64,000 nt of DNA from Pollutimonas thiosulfatoxidans (GCF_004022565.1 NZ_CP022987.1:2170001-2234000), one strand, 5' to 3'. Numbered from the stretch's first letter, positions 34,430 to 44,086 are shown. Translations and numbers: made by a program. Notes: generated by a model not told the origin, from the sequence alone.

Positions 34430-35641
34430 ATGCCCCAGCACAACCGCAACACCTCCCCTACCCGCCCTGCCGCCTCCCCCGCTCTGGTGATCTTCGCCCT
34501 GGCCATCGGCGCCTTTGCGATCGGCACCACAGAGTTCGCCACGATGAGCCTGTTGCCCTACTTCGCGAAGGATCTGGGCATCGATGCACCTACCGCCGGC
34601 CATGCAATCAGCGCCTATGCCCTGGGAGTCGTCGTGGGCGCACCGGTGTTGACGGTGCTGGCAGCGCGGATGGCCCGGCGCACCCTGCTGCTGTGGCTGA
34701 TGTCCATGTTTGCCTTGTTCAACGGCCTGTGCGCCTTCGCGCCCAGCTTTGAATCCTTGCTGGTGTTGCGCTTTCTTAGTGGCTTGCCGCATGGCGCCTA
34801 TTTCGGCATCGCCTCGCTCGTTGCGGTATCGCTGGTGCCATTGAACAAGCGCAATCAAGCGGTGGGACGCATGTTCCTGGGCCTTACCGTCGCCACCATC
34901 ATTGGCGTGCCCTTCGCCAATTGGCTGGGCCACGTGGTGGGATGGCGCTGGGGCTTCGCTCTGGTTGCCGTCGTTGGCGCACTGGCTGTGGCGTTGATTG
35001 CCTTGCTTGCCCCGCGCTCGCCGCCAGCGCATGGTTCCAGCCCCTTGCGCGAACTGGGCGCACTGAAGCATTTGCAAGTCTGGCTTACGCTGGCTGTCGG
35101 TGCGATTGGCTTTGGCGGACTGTTCGCGGTCTACACCTATCTGGCTGATGCCCTGCTGTTATACACACAGGTGTCGCCTTCTACCGTGCCGATCGTGCTG
35201 GCGGTATTTGGCATCGGCATGACGATAGGCAACATTGTGGTGCCCTGGTTTGCTGACAAGGCCTTGATACCGACGGCCGCCGGCTTGCTGCTGTGGAGCG
35301 CCGCCGCTTCGGCACTGTTTACGGTGACGGCCGGCAATGTGTGGGCGGTGTCCGTTACCGTCTTCTTTATTGGCATGGGCGGTGCCTTGGGCACCGTGTT
35401 GCAAACGCGGCTGATGGATGTGGCACGCAACGCGCAAGGGCTGGCCGCAGCGCTGAATCACTCGGCATTTAATTTTGCCAACGCCCTGGGGCCACTGCTG
35501 GGCGGAATGGCCATCGCCCGCGGCTACGGCTGGACCTCGCCGGGCTGGGTCGGCAGTTTGCTGGCTCTGGGTGGCCTGGCGCTGCTGCTGGTTTCCATCC
35601 AGGTGGATCGGCGCAGTAAAACGGCCCGTCCAGCGCGCTGA
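34430..35641 (+). CDS. MFS exporter (AraJ/YdhP-like, DHA1)
   Basis: A 403-residue major facilitator protein with twelve hydrophobic segments. Early motif GTTEFATMSLLPYFAKDLG and the loop MARRTLLLWLMS (motif A variant) match the drug/sugar exporters of the YdhP/AraJ clade. It probably exports small metabolites or drugs by proton antiport. The ATG at 34430 is the only fitting start; there is no strong ribosome site. Confidence 0.88.
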   Translation: MPQHNRNTSPTRPAASPALVIFALAIGAFAIGTTEFATMSLLPYFAKDLGIDAPTAGHAISAYALGVVVGAPVLTVLAARMARRTLLLWLMSMFALFNGLCAFAPSFESLLVLRFLSGLPHGAYFGIASLVAVSLVPLNKRNQAVGRMFLGLTVATIIGVPFANWLGHVVGWRWGFALVAVVGALAVALIALLAPRSPPAHGSSPLRELGALKHLQVWLTLAVGAIGFGGLFAVYTYLADALLLYTQVSPSTVPIVLAVFGIGMTIGNIVVPWFADKALIPTAAGLLLWSAAASALFTVTAGNVWAVSVTVFFIGMGGALGTVLQTRLMDVARNAQGLAAALNHSAFNFANALGPLLGGMAIARGYGWTSPGWVGSLLALGGLALLLVSIQVDRRSKTARPAR

Positions 35642-35653
35642 GTGGCCGAATGC

Positions 35654-36346
35654 CTAGCGGTCGGTGTCGGCTTCAGCCAGCAAAGGCGAACGCAGGATTA
35701 TCTTGGTGGTCGCAAAAAAATGAACTTCCAGTTGCTCCAGCGCAGCCTTTTCGTCGCGGCGCAACACAGCATCGACCAGTATCTGGTGCTCTTGCCGGAC
35801 ATCGCGATGGTCAGTACCCAACGGCACCGATAACAGCCGGTAGCGCTCGCTTTGCCTGTACAGCAATAGGCGCAATCGCAGCAACCACTCGCTGCGGCAT
35901 GCGCTGACCAGGGCCTCGTGGAACTCGGCGTGCGCTTCATTCCAGGGTAGCGTAGAACGCGGCTCGACCGCATCCGAGGTGTCTTGCAGGCGCTCCATGC
36001 GGTGTACGGCGGCCACGATACGGCTTTCCCACTCTACATCGCCGTATTGCATGGCCTGGGCCAGGCAAAGCGATTCTATCTCGACGCGCGTCTTGGTCAG
36101 GTCCAGCAGCTCTTCCTTGCTGACAGTGGCCACGCGGTAACCGCGGCGGGCCTCCGCCACCACCATCCCCTCGGCGCTTAGGCGCGACAGGGCTTCCCGT
36201 ATGGCTCCCAGGCTGACTCCTATACGGGCTTCCAGCGCCTTGATATTCAGCTTCGCGCCCGGCAACAGCGTGCCGTCCAGTATTTCGGACCGGACGATAT
36301 GGCAGACCGTATCCGCCTGCGTGAGCTTGTTGGTGGTGTCGTTCAT
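35654..36346 (-). CDS. GntR-family regulator with FCD (FadR-type) effector domain
   Basis: A 230-residue regulator. The winged HTH is at residues 15-80 (IKALEARIGVSLGAIREALS, LSAEGMVVAEARRGYRV), and an all-helical FCD domain follows, with metal-binding His and Asp candidates in WNEAHAEFHEALVSACRS. It is divergent from the FAH-TRAP operon and likely controls it. The AT-rich gap has a GAATCTAT (36348-36355) and ATAGATTC (36407-36414) inverted pair. Confidence 0.93.
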   Translation of the reverse strand: MNDTTNKLTQADTVCHIVRSEILDGTLLPGAKLNIKALEARIGVSLGAIREALSRLSAEGMVVAEARRGYRVATVSKEELLDLTKTRVEIESLCLAQAMQYGDVEWESRIVAAVHRMERLQDTSDAVEPRSTLPWNEAHAEFHEALVSACRSEWLLRLRLLLYRQSERYRLLSVPLGTDHRDVRQEHQILVDAVLRRDEKAALEQLEVHFFATTKIILRSPLLAEADTDR

Positions 36347-36459
36347 GGAATCTATATTCTATACGGGTTTGTTCTAATCAACTAATAATATATTTTATAG
36401 GTGTTAATAGATTCACCGTGATACAGTACGTCCGAACAGCCATAGAAGAAGGAAAACAC
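36347..36459. promoter_or_regulatory. AT-rich divergent control region (GntR / FAH-TRAP)
   Basis: The 113 bp between the GntR gene and the FAH gene are much richer in A/T than the flanks. They hold a direct CTATA-TT-CTATA repeat near 36352 and an 8-bp inverted pair 51 bp apart (36348-36355 and 36407-36414). AAGGA just before 36460 is the ribosome site. These are candidate GntR sites, with no proof. Confidence 0.4.
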
Positions 36460-37332
36460 ATGAAGCTGCTGCGTTTTGTTCAAAACGGAAAAGAGGGCTG
36501 GGCGGTGTGCCAGCCCGGGCGGGACAGTTGGCACGGCACCACCGAAGACGCGCCCGCTTACATCGGGTCTCTTGACGAGGTGATCAAGGCCGGCAGCCAT
36601 GCGCTTCAAGCCGCCATTGACGACATGGCCGCGCAAGACCCCATCGATCTGCAAGCCGTACGTCTCTTGCCGCCCTTGAGCCAGCCGGGCAAGATCATTT
36701 GCGTCGGCCTCAACTACCATGACCACTCCATGGAAAGCGGGTTCGAGCAACCGGACTATCCCACCCTGTTTTCAAGGTTCAGCACCAGCCTGACGGGCCA
36801 CGACGAGCCAATATTCCACTCCAGCCTTTCCGACACCCTGGACTTCGAGGGTGAACTGGCTGTGGTCATTGGTAAAGGCGGCGGCAACATCGCACGTGAC
36901 CAGGCCCTGGACCATGTGCTGGCGTATTCGGTCTTTAACGATGGCAGCGTACGCGAGTACCAGTTCAAATCACCGCAATGGATGATGGGCAAGAATTTCG
37001 ATCGCACCGGCGGCTTTGGCCCCTGGCTGGTGACCGCGGATGAGCTGCCGGCCGGCGCCAGCGGCCTGCGTCTGGAAACGCGGCTTAACGGCGTGACCGT
37101 ACAGTCGGCCAACACACAAGACATGGTGTTCGACGTGGCATCGCTGATCGCGATCCTGAGCGAAGCCATCACGCTCGAGGCAGGCGACCTGATTGTGGCC
37201 GGCACGCCCTCGGGTGTAGGACATGCGCGCGACCCGAAGCTGTACATGAGGCCCGGAGACGTATGTGAAGTGGAAATTGAAGGCATAGGCTTGCTGCGCA
37301 ACCAAATCGAAAGCCGCGCGGCAATCCAGTAA
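36460..37332 (+). CDS. Fumarylacetoacetate hydrolase (FAH)-family enzyme
   Basis: A 290-residue FAH-superfamily enzyme. The fold motifs are IICVGLNYHDHSME and the metal-binding Glu pair in DFEGELAVVIGKGG, with the late DLIVAGTPSGVGHARDP. Members hydrolyse acylpyruvates, isomerise or decarboxylate ring-cleavage products, or dehydrate 2-keto-3-deoxy sugar acids. The TRAP, FAD-oxidase and uronate-dehydrogenase neighbours favour the last type here (inference). The ATG at 36460 has AAGGA upstream. Confidence 0.9.
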   Translation: MKLLRFVQNGKEGWAVCQPGRDSWHGTTEDAPAYIGSLDEVIKAGSHALQAAIDDMAAQDPIDLQAVRLLPPLSQPGKIICVGLNYHDHSMESGFEQPDYPTLFSRFSTSLTGHDEPIFHSSLSDTLDFEGELAVVIGKGGGNIARDQALDHVLAYSVFNDGSVREYQFKSPQWMMGKNFDRTGGFGPWLVTADELPAGASGLRLETRLNGVTVQSANTQDMVFDVASLIAILSEAITLEAGDLIVAGTPSGVGHARDPKLYMRPGDVCEVEIEGIGLLRNQIESRAAIQ

Positions 37333-37352
37333 ATCAAACCGGAGGAGACAAC

Positions 37353-38372
37353 ATGAAAATCAAGAAAATCCTGACCATGACGGTCATCGCAGCAGCCTTC
37401 GGGCTGTCCACATTCAGCGCTGGCGCACAAGACATCAAAGAGCGAACGGCGCGCTTTGGCCATGGCATGGCTGATGACCACCCCGCCGGCCTTGCCGCAA
37501 AGCAATTTGCCCAAGAGCTGAACAAAGCCACGGACGGCAAGATGAAGATCTCGGTCATTGCCAACCAGGCGCTGGGCCCCGATCCGCAGATGCTGGGTGC
37601 CCTGCAAGGCGGCATCCAAGAGTTCTACACCGGCAGCGCATTGGCCATGCTCGGTCAGGTTAAAGAACTGGGCTTCCAGGACGTACCCTTTCTGTTCCAG
37701 TCAGAGGCCGAAGCGCATGCGGTGTTCGACGGCCCCGTGGGCGACTACCTGAATGCCAAGCTAAGCGCTGTCGGCATACACGTGCTGGGCTGGTGGGAAA
37801 ACGGCTTTCGCCACATCACTAACTCGCGCCGTGCCGTCAACACGCTGGAAGACCTGAAAGGCCTGAAGTTGCGCACCCAACCCAACCCGCTGACCCTGGA
37901 TGCCTTCAAGGCACTGGGGGCCAACGCTTCGCCGCTGGCCTGGTCCGAATTGTTCGTGGCACTGGAAACCAAAGCGTTCGACGGCCAGGAGAACCCTGTC
38001 GTACTGATGTACACGCAGCGATTCTACGAGGTACAGAACCACATGACCCTGTCCGGCCACGTGTACTCACCGCTGATCTTCGCGGTATCAAAGAAGTTCT
38101 GGGATAGCCTCTCGCCCCAGGAGCAGGCGCTGATGAATACGGCAGCCAAAAACGCCACACAGTTCCAACGCCAGCACACCGCTGCCGAAGTTGACGTCGC
38201 GCTGCAGAAAATGAAAGAGCATGGCGTTGCTGTCACGCAGTTTTCAGAAGCCGACCTGCAAAAGATCCGCGACCTCGTGCCGCCCGCCATCGAGCCGCAT
38301 CTGGCCAAGATCGGGCCGGAGTTCATGAATCTCGTGTACACCGAGATCGACGCAACCCGCGCCGCCAAATAA
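37353..38372 (+). CDS. dctP: TRAP transporter substrate-binding protein DctP
   Basis: A 339-residue DctP receptor. The signal peptide ends near TFSAGAQDIK. The carboxylate-binding Arg is in LKGLKLRTQPNP and the later signature is ASPLAWSELFVALETKAFDG. GGAGGAG precedes the ATG. It lies 20 bp after the FAH gene; the DctQM genes follow after an oxidase gene, an unusual split. Confidence 0.93.
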   Translation: MKIKKILTMTVIAAAFGLSTFSAGAQDIKERTARFGHGMADDHPAGLAAKQFAQELNKATDGKMKISVIANQALGPDPQMLGALQGGIQEFYTGSALAMLGQVKELGFQDVPFLFQSEAEAHAVFDGPVGDYLNAKLSAVGIHVLGWWENGFRHITNSRRAVNTLEDLKGLKLRTQPNPLTLDAFKALGANASPLAWSELFVALETKAFDGQENPVVLMYTQRFYEVQNHMTLSGHVYSPLIFAVSKKFWDSLSPQEQALMNTAAKNATQFQRQHTAAEVDVALQKMKEHGVAVTQFSEADLQKIRDLVPPAIEPHLAKIGPEFMNLVYTEIDATRAAK

Positions 38373-38397
38373 GCGGACTGAACCGGACCGCTTAGTC

Positions 38398-39786
38398 ATG
38401 ATGCCTCGTACTCCGTTAACGCCGGAGTTCATTGCCAGCCTGACCAGCCTGCTGGGAGACCGGTTTACTACCAGTCTCCCAGTGCGCGATCATCATGGCC
38501 GCGATGAATCCATTTTTCCCGCCATGCCGCCGGACGCTGTTGCGTTTGCGCGAAGCACGGAAGATATCGTCCAGATCGTAGACGCATGCCGCCATCATGG
38601 CGTGCCTATCGTCCCCTATGGCGCGGGTTCGTCCCTGGAAGGACACACGCTTGCTGCCGAAGGCGGCCTGTGCCTGAACGTGCAGCAGATGGACCAGATC
38701 ATAGCCATCGATGCGGACGATCAAACCGCTACGGTGCAGCCGGGCGTCACACGCGAAGCCCTGAACGCCCACTTGCGCGACACCGGGCTGTTCTTTCCGG
38801 TCGACCCGGGTGCCGACGCCAGCCTGGGCGGCATGTGCGCAACCCGGGCCTCGGGAACCAATGCCGTGCGCTATGGCACGATGCGCGAGAACGTCGTCAA
38901 CCTGACAGTGATCACCGCCGATGGCCAGACCATCAAGACCGGCCGTCGCGCCAGGAAGTCAGCAGCCGGCTACGACCTGACCCGGCTGTTCGTCGGTTCC
39001 GAAGGCACGCTGGGGGTGATCGCCGAGGCCACTGTGCGCCTCTACCCCTTGCCCGAAGCCATCATGGCGGCGGTTTGCGCCTTCCCCGACATCAATGCTG
39101 CCGTCGCGTCGGTCGTACAGATTATCCAGTTGGGCGTGCCGGTGGCCCGTTGCGAATTTGTCGACGCCGTCGCAATACGCGCCCTGAACGCCTACAGCAA
39201 TACCGGCCTGCCCGAAGTGCCCCACCTGTTCTTCGAGTTCCATGGTAGCGATGCCGGTCTACGCGAGCAGATTGAATTGGTGCAGAGCATTACCGAAGAC
39301 CATGGCGCTGCTCAGTTCGAATGGGCCAGCACGCCCGAAGCACGCAGCAAGCTATGGAAGGCACGTCACACCATTTACTTCGCCGCCTCTCAGTTGCGAC
39401 CGGGCGCGCGCTCCGTCGTCACCGATGTGTGCGTACCCATCTCGCAGTTGGCCGAATGCGTCTGGGAAACCAGCCAGGATCTGCAGCGCGAGGGCATCAT
39501 CGCCCCCATTGTCGGCCACGTCGGTGACGGTAATTTCCATGTGCAGATGCTGGTTGATGCTGACGTGCCGGCCGAAGTGGCCCAAGCCGAGCAACTGAAT
39601 GCCCGGCTGGTGGCCCGCGCGCTGGCCATGGATGGCACCTGCACCGGCGAGCACGGCATCGGACTGCACAAGCAAGGCTTTCTGGTCGACGAACTGGGCA
39701 GTGCCTCGGTAGAGGTCATGCGCCAGATCAAACACGCCCTGGATCCCGGTAATATCATGAACCCCGGCAAGGTCTTCGCGTTCTAG
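38398..39786 (+). CDS. FAD-linked 2-hydroxyacid oxidase/dehydrogenase (GlcD/D-lactate type)
   Basis: A 462-residue flavoprotein with a PCMH FAD-binding domain (VPIVPYGAGSSLEGHTLAAE, and VDPGADASLGGMCATRASGT) and a C-terminal domain with CTGEHGIGLHKQGFL, as in GlcD and D-lactate dehydrogenase. It oxidises a D-2-hydroxyacid to the keto acid. It is wedged between dctP and dctQ, so the imported compound is probably a hydroxyacid. No GlcE/GlcF genes are present. Confidence 0.92.
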   Translation: MMPRTPLTPEFIASLTSLLGDRFTTSLPVRDHHGRDESIFPAMPPDAVAFARSTEDIVQIVDACRHHGVPIVPYGAGSSLEGHTLAAEGGLCLNVQQMDQIIAIDADDQTATVQPGVTREALNAHLRDTGLFFPVDPGADASLGGMCATRASGTNAVRYGTMRENVVNLTVITADGQTIKTGRRARKSAAGYDLTRLFVGSEGTLGVIAEATVRLYPLPEAIMAAVCAFPDINAAVASVVQIIQLGVPVARCEFVDAVAIRALNAYSNTGLPEVPHLFFEFHGSDAGLREQIELVQSITEDHGAAQFEWASTPEARSKLWKARHTIYFAASQLRPGARSVVTDVCVPISQLAECVWETSQDLQREGIIAPIVGHVGDGNFHVQMLVDADVPAEVAQAEQLNARLVARALAMDGTCTGEHGIGLHKQGFLVDELGSASVEVMRQIKHALDPGNIMNPGKVFAF

Positions 39787-39832
39787 ACCATCGCAGGCGC
39801 CACAACTTTATAAAAAATAGATCGGACGCCCC

Positions 39833-40348
39833 ATGAGACAAATCATCCACTGGTACTTCAAGACGCTGGAATTTCTGATTGTGCTGTGCCTGGCCGCCAT
39901 GTGCATCATGGTCTTCAGCAATGTCGTCCTGCGTCACTTTTTCGACTCGGGCATCAATATCGCCGAAGAGCTCTCGCGCTTCATGTTTATCTGGCTGACC
40001 TTCCTGGGTGCCATCGTCGCCATGCGCGAAGGCGGGCACCTGGGTGTTGACATGCTGGTGGCCCGGCTGTCGGGACGGCCCCTGTTCTATACCGTGGTGG
40101 CAGCTCAGGCGCTGATCGCGCTCTGCTGCGCCGTGCTGTTGTGGGGCCTGTTGAAGCAGCATGCGCTTAATGTCGCGAACTCGGGTCTGGTCACCGGCAT
40201 ATCCTTAAGCGTCGTGTATTCGGCCGCTTATCTGTGCGCCGCGTCCATCGGCCTGTCCACCCTATACACCCTGCTGGGCCTGCTTCGCGGCAAGATCCAC
40301 CCTGCCACGCTTATCCAGTCGCACGATATTGATCAGGGGACCGCATGA
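39833..40348 (+). CDS. dctQ: TRAP transporter small permease DctQ
   Basis: A 171-residue small TRAP permease with four hydrophobic segments and the typical NIAEELSRFMFIWLTFLGA motif. It overlaps the large permease gene by 4 bp. Confidence 0.92.
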   Translation: MRQIIHWYFKTLEFLIVLCLAAMCIMVFSNVVLRHFFDSGINIAEELSRFMFIWLTFLGAIVAMREGGHLGVDMLVARLSGRPLFYTVVAAQALIALCCAVLLWGLLKQHALNVANSGLVTGISLSVVYSAAYLCAASIGLSTLYTLLGLLRGKIHPATLIQSHDIDQGTA

Positions 40349-41625
40349 TCATCGCCGTATTCGTTGCTTCCCTGCTGGGCGCCATGGGCATAGGCGTTCC
40401 TATCGCGTTTGCGTTGATGGCGTGCAGCATGGCCATGATGTGGTACATGGATTTTTTCGATGCGCAGATCATGGCGCAGAACATGCTGTCCGGCGCCGAC
40501 AGCTTTCCATTGATCGCCATCCCCTTCTTTGTGCTGGCCGGCGAACTCATGAACGCGGGCGGAATCTCGCGACGGATCGTCGACGTGGCCAGCGTCTGGG
40601 TCGGGCATTTCCGGGGTGGACTGGGCTATGTTGCCATCTTTGCCTGCGTCGTGATGGCGTCCTTGTCGGGCTCGGCCATCGCCGATACGGCCGCAGTCGC
40701 GGCGCTGCTTATCCCCATGATGCGCAAAGCCGGCTACGACGTGCATCGTGCTTCCGGACTGATTGCGTCGGGCGGTATTATCGCGCCGATTATCCCGCCC
40801 TCCATCGGCTTCGTCATGCTGGGGGTGGTCGGCAACATTTCCATCACCGGCCTGTTCATCGCCGGCATTGTGCCGGGCTTGTTGATGGCCGTGGCGCTGG
40901 TCACCACGTGGACCTTCCAGGCCAAGCGCGACAGCATGCCGCGTGGCCAACGGCATTCGACGCGCCAGCGTTGGTCCGCAACCATCGCTGGCTTCTGGGC
41001 GCTGCTGATGCCCGTGATTATCGTGGGCGGCATGAAAGGTGGCTACTTCACGCCCACCGAGGCAGCCGTCGTTGCCGTGTTCTATGCCATGTTCGTCGGC
41101 TTCGTGGTGTATCGGGAGCTGAAGGTCTCGCACTTGTATGCACTGCTGCTCAGCGCTGGCAAAACTTCGGCCATCGTCATGTTCCTGGTTGCGGCCGCAC
41201 AGGTGTCGGCATGGCTGATTGCTGCGGCCAGTATCCCCATGGTGGTGGCGGATTTGCTCGGCCCACTGGTAGAACACCCCATCTTGCTGATGCTATGCAT
41301 CATGCTGCTGGTATTTGTGGTTGGCACGATACTGGACTTTGCACCGACGATACTGATTCTTGTACCCGTGCTTATGCCGGTGGTGCGCATGGCGGGCATA
41401 GACCCGATTTATTTCGGCGTGCTCTTCATCATGAACAACGCCATAGGCTTGATCACGCCGCCCGTCGGCACCGTGTTGAATGTGGTGGCCGGGGTAGCTC
41501 GGGCCAAGCTGGAGCCGGTGATCCGTGCTGTCATACCGTATATGCTGGCGCAACTGGCGGTATTGCTGCTACTGGTGTTCTTCCCGCAAATTGTTCTGGT
41601 GCCGCTGCGCTTCATGATGGGCTAA
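40345..41625 (+). CDS. dctM: TRAP transporter large permease DctM
   Basis: A 426-residue DctM permease of normal length, unlike the frameshifted one at 19432. Motifs include GADSFPLIAIPFFVLAGELM, GIIAPIIPPSIGFVMLGVVG and NNAIGLITPPVGTVLNVV. It carries the substrate inward with a sodium gradient in this family. Confidence 0.95.
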   Translation: MIIAVFVASLLGAMGIGVPIAFALMACSMAMMWYMDFFDAQIMAQNMLSGADSFPLIAIPFFVLAGELMNAGGISRRIVDVASVWVGHFRGGLGYVAIFACVVMASLSGSAIADTAAVAALLIPMMRKAGYDVHRASGLIASGGIIAPIIPPSIGFVMLGVVGNISITGLFIAGIVPGLLMAVALVTTWTFQAKRDSMPRGQRHSTRQRWSATIAGFWALLMPVIIVGGMKGGYFTPTEAAVVAVFYAMFVGFVVYRELKVSHLYALLLSAGKTSAIVMFLVAAAQVSAWLIAAASIPMVVADLLGPLVEHPILLMLCIMLLVFVVGTILDFAPTILILVPVLMPVVRMAGIDPIYFGVLFIMNNAIGLITPPVGTVLNVVAGVARAKLEPVIRAVIPYMLAQLAVLLLLVFFPQIVLVPLRFMMG

Positions 41626-41640
41626 GCCGCCCAGCTGGCC

Positions 41641-42210
41641 CTAGCTCCACGCCAATGGCCACGTGCCGGCCCGCACATTCTGTAACCACAGGGTGCAGGT
41701 CAGTGTCTTGGCATCGGTGATGCGACCATCGCGGCATGCAGCCAGCACGTCATCGACAGCCATGGTTTGCACTTCCAGGAACTCGTCCTCGTCCAATTGC
41801 GCAGCGCCGGCCACCAACTGCCGCGCGAAGAAGATGTGGATGACCTCAGTGGAGTAGGAGATGGCCAGGTGCAGGTCTCCGGCATGCGCCCATTGTCCTG
41901 CCGTATAGCCGGTTTCTTCCAGCAGCTCGCGCTTGGCGCAGACCAGGGGATCTTCGCCAGGATCAAGCTTGCCAGCCGGAAACTCCGTCATCACCCGGCC
42001 CACCGGGTAGCGAAACTGCCGCTCCATCAGCACGCTGTCGTCATCCAACAGCGGAATGATGACGACCGCTCCGGGGTGTACGATGTACTCGCGGCTTGCC
42101 GTCGCGCCGTCCGGCAGCCGGACGGTATCGCGCCGGGCCTTGAGAAAGCTGCCCTCGCACAGGGTATGGCTTTTGATCAGGGTCTCGGTCAGGTGGTCGT
42201 CGTTAGGCAT
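41641..42210 (-). CDS. NUDIX hydrolase, ADP-ribose pyrophosphatase-like
   Basis: A 189-residue NUDIX protein. The Nudix box is complete (GKLDPGEDPLVCAKRELLEETGY split over residues about 88-112: GKLDPGED and KRELLEETGY). The preceding VLMERQFRYPVGRVMTEFPAG is typical of ADP-ribose pyrophosphatase. It probably cleaves ADP-ribose or related nucleotides to prevent build-up. It is convergent with dctM and unrelated in function. Confidence 0.9.
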   Translation of the reverse strand: MPNDDHLTETLIKSHTLCEGSFLKARRDTVRLPDGATASREYIVHPGAVVIIPLLDDDSVLMERQFRYPVGRVMTEFPAGKLDPGEDPLVCAKRELLEETGYTAGQWAHAGDLHLAISYSTEVIHIFFARQLVAGAAQLDEDEFLEVQTMAVDDVLAACRDGRITDAKTLTCTLWLQNVRAGTWPLAWS

Positions 42211-42299
42211 TTAATGTACTCACAGGCGCTGTGTATGTCGTATAACGGGTAACTAAGCAGCAGTGTAGAACGACGCAAGAGAAACATAGCGAGGAAAAC

Positions 42300-43232
42300 A
42301 TGGCCAGCAAGAGAAAAGTCATCATTACCTGCGCCGTCACCGGCGCCATCCATACGCCCAGCATGTCGCCTCACCTGCCGGTAACGGCTGACGAGATCGC
42401 CGAAGCGGCCATTGCCGCCGCGCAGGCGGGCGCGGCCATTCTGCACCTGCATGCACGCGACCCCCAGGATGGCAGGCCCACTCAGGAGCCCGACGCCTTC
42501 CGGCCCTTTCTGAGTCGTATCAAGACGTCGACGGACGCGGTCGTGAACATCACGACAGGCGGCAGCCCGCACATGACGGTGGAAGAGCGCATGCGGCCCG
42601 CCATGGAGTTCAAGCCGGAACTTGCCTCGTTGAATATGGGATCAATGAACTTTGGGCTGTTCCCCATGCTGGATCGCTTCAAGACCTTCGAACACGAGTG
42701 GGAGCGCCAACACCTTGAAAACAGCCGCGACCTTATCTTCAAGAATACCTATAAGGATATCGAGACCATCTTGCGCAAGGGGGCGGACAACGGCACACGC
42801 TTCGAGTTCGAATGCTACGACATCAGCCACCTGTACAACCTGGCTCATTTCGTCGATAAGGGCCTGGTGAAAAGCCCGCCCTTCATCCAGTCGGTGTTCG
42901 GCATCCTGGGCGGCATCGGGCCGCATCCGGAAGACCTGATGCACATGAAGCGCACTGCCGAGCGGTTATTCGGCGACGACTATCAGTGGTCGATACTGGG
43001 TGCTGGACGCAACCAGATGCCGCTGGCCACGATAGGCGCGGCCATGGGTTCGAATGTGCGGGTCGGTTTGGAAGATTCGCTATGGATAGGGCCGGGACAA
43101 CTGGCCGCATCCAACGCCGAACAAGTGCAGCGCATAAGGGTCATCCTGGAAGCCCTGAATCTGGAAATCGCCACACCCGACGAGGCACGGGCCATACTGC
43201 AGCTTAAAGGCAAGGACCAGATCAACTTTTAG
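42300..43232 (+). CDS. BKACE-family beta-keto acid cleavage enzyme
   Basis: A 310-residue TIM-barrel protein of the BKACE family (formerly DUF849, Kce type). The zinc site is ILHLHARDPQDGRPTQ, and ITCAVTGAIHTPSMSP near the start is the substrate arm region. These enzymes condense a beta-keto acid with acetyl-CoA and split it into acetoacetate and an acyl-CoA. It is near the FAH-TRAP operon on the same strand and probably acts on a keto acid made there; the exact substrate is unknown. Confidence 0.93.
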   Translation: MASKRKVIITCAVTGAIHTPSMSPHLPVTADEIAEAAIAAAQAGAAILHLHARDPQDGRPTQEPDAFRPFLSRIKTSTDAVVNITTGGSPHMTVEERMRPAMEFKPELASLNMGSMNFGLFPMLDRFKTFEHEWERQHLENSRDLIFKNTYKDIETILRKGADNGTRFEFECYDISHLYNLAHFVDKGLVKSPPFIQSVFGILGGIGPHPEDLMHMKRTAERLFGDDYQWSILGAGRNQMPLATIGAAMGSNVRVGLEDSLWIGPGQLAASNAEQVQRIRVILEALNLEIATPDEARAILQLKGKDQINF

Positions 43233-43240
43233 CTTCGCGC

Positions 43241-44050
43241 TTACTTTACGCGGTCCGTGTCACCCACAAAGGCCTCGGCGCAGAACGGCCCACCATGAAA
43301 TTGGGCCGAGACGATATCTTCGCTGGGGCCCTTGGCCAAAATTTCTGAAGCATAGACCTCGGAATCGTCTTGCGGCTTATAGCCCAGAAAGCTGACGCTT
43401 TCGTTGCTCCATCGACTGCGGGTGTTGTTCGATACACCATAGGCGACAAGGAAGTGATAGTCGGGATGGTCGATGCAGCAGCCAACTAACTGCGACATGT
43501 CGCGGTGGCTGATCCAGGTAAGCAAGTGCCGCGGCTCGATCGGTCGGTCGGGTCGGCGAAACGTACCGATACGCAGGCAGGCCACCGACAGCCCGAACTT
43601 GTCGGCATACATGCGCCCCAGTGCCTCGCCAAATACCTTGGAGACGCCGTAAAGCGTGTCGGGTCTGGGCTGGACGGTATCGCCCAGAATACGTTCGCGG
43701 CGATGAAAGCCCACCGCATGGTTCGAACTGGCAAAAACGACGCGCTTCACGCCTTGGCGACGAGCCGCTTCGAAGACGTTGTAGCAGCCATTGATGTTCA
43801 GCGCCTCGACCTCGTCCCACGGTCCTTCTTGCGGGATGCCAGCCAAGTGAACGACGCAGTCTATCCCTTGCATGGCTTGTTCCATCGCGGCCAGGTCGCG
43901 GATGTCGGCCTGCACGAGCTCTTCGCCCGGCGCCGCCGCGTCTTGTGGCGCAATGTCGGCCAACCTCAGCAAGGTGTAGCGCCCGCTGAAGGCCTCGCGC
44001 AATGCCCGCCCGATACTGCCGGCAGCTCCGGTAATCAGTACGTGTGTCAT
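43241..44050 (-). CDS. Uronate dehydrogenase-like NAD-dependent epimerase/dehydratase
   Basis: A 269-residue extended short-chain dehydrogenase. The NAD loop is HVLITGAAGSIGRAL, the catalytic Ser region FASSNHAVGFHRRE and the Tyr-x3-Lys TLYGVSKVFGEALGRMYA. The sequence AYGVSNNTRSRWSNES is a hallmark I associate with uronate dehydrogenase (Udh), which oxidises galacturonate or glucuronate to the aldarolactone. AGGAAGGGG precedes the ATG at 44050. It faces the BKACE gene tail to tail. Confidence 0.85.
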   Translation of the reverse strand: MTHVLITGAAGSIGRALREAFSGRYTLLRLADIAPQDAAAPGEELVQADIRDLAAMEQAMQGIDCVVHLAGIPQEGPWDEVEALNINGCYNVFEAARRQGVKRVVFASSNHAVGFHRRERILGDTVQPRPDTLYGVSKVFGEALGRMYADKFGLSVACLRIGTFRRPDRPIEPRHLLTWISHRDMSQLVGCCIDHPDYHFLVAYGVSNNTRSRWSNESVSFLGYKPQDDSEVYASEILAKGPSEDIVSAQFHGGPFCAEAFVGDTDRVK

Positions 44051-44086
44051 GGATTTCACCCCTTCCTGTTGATACGTTTGATCTGG

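Noticed and set aside
40329..41720. 463-codon frame overlapping the second dctM
   Set aside because: It is a shifted-frame shadow rich in Arg, His and Cys; the DctM frame is clearly coding.
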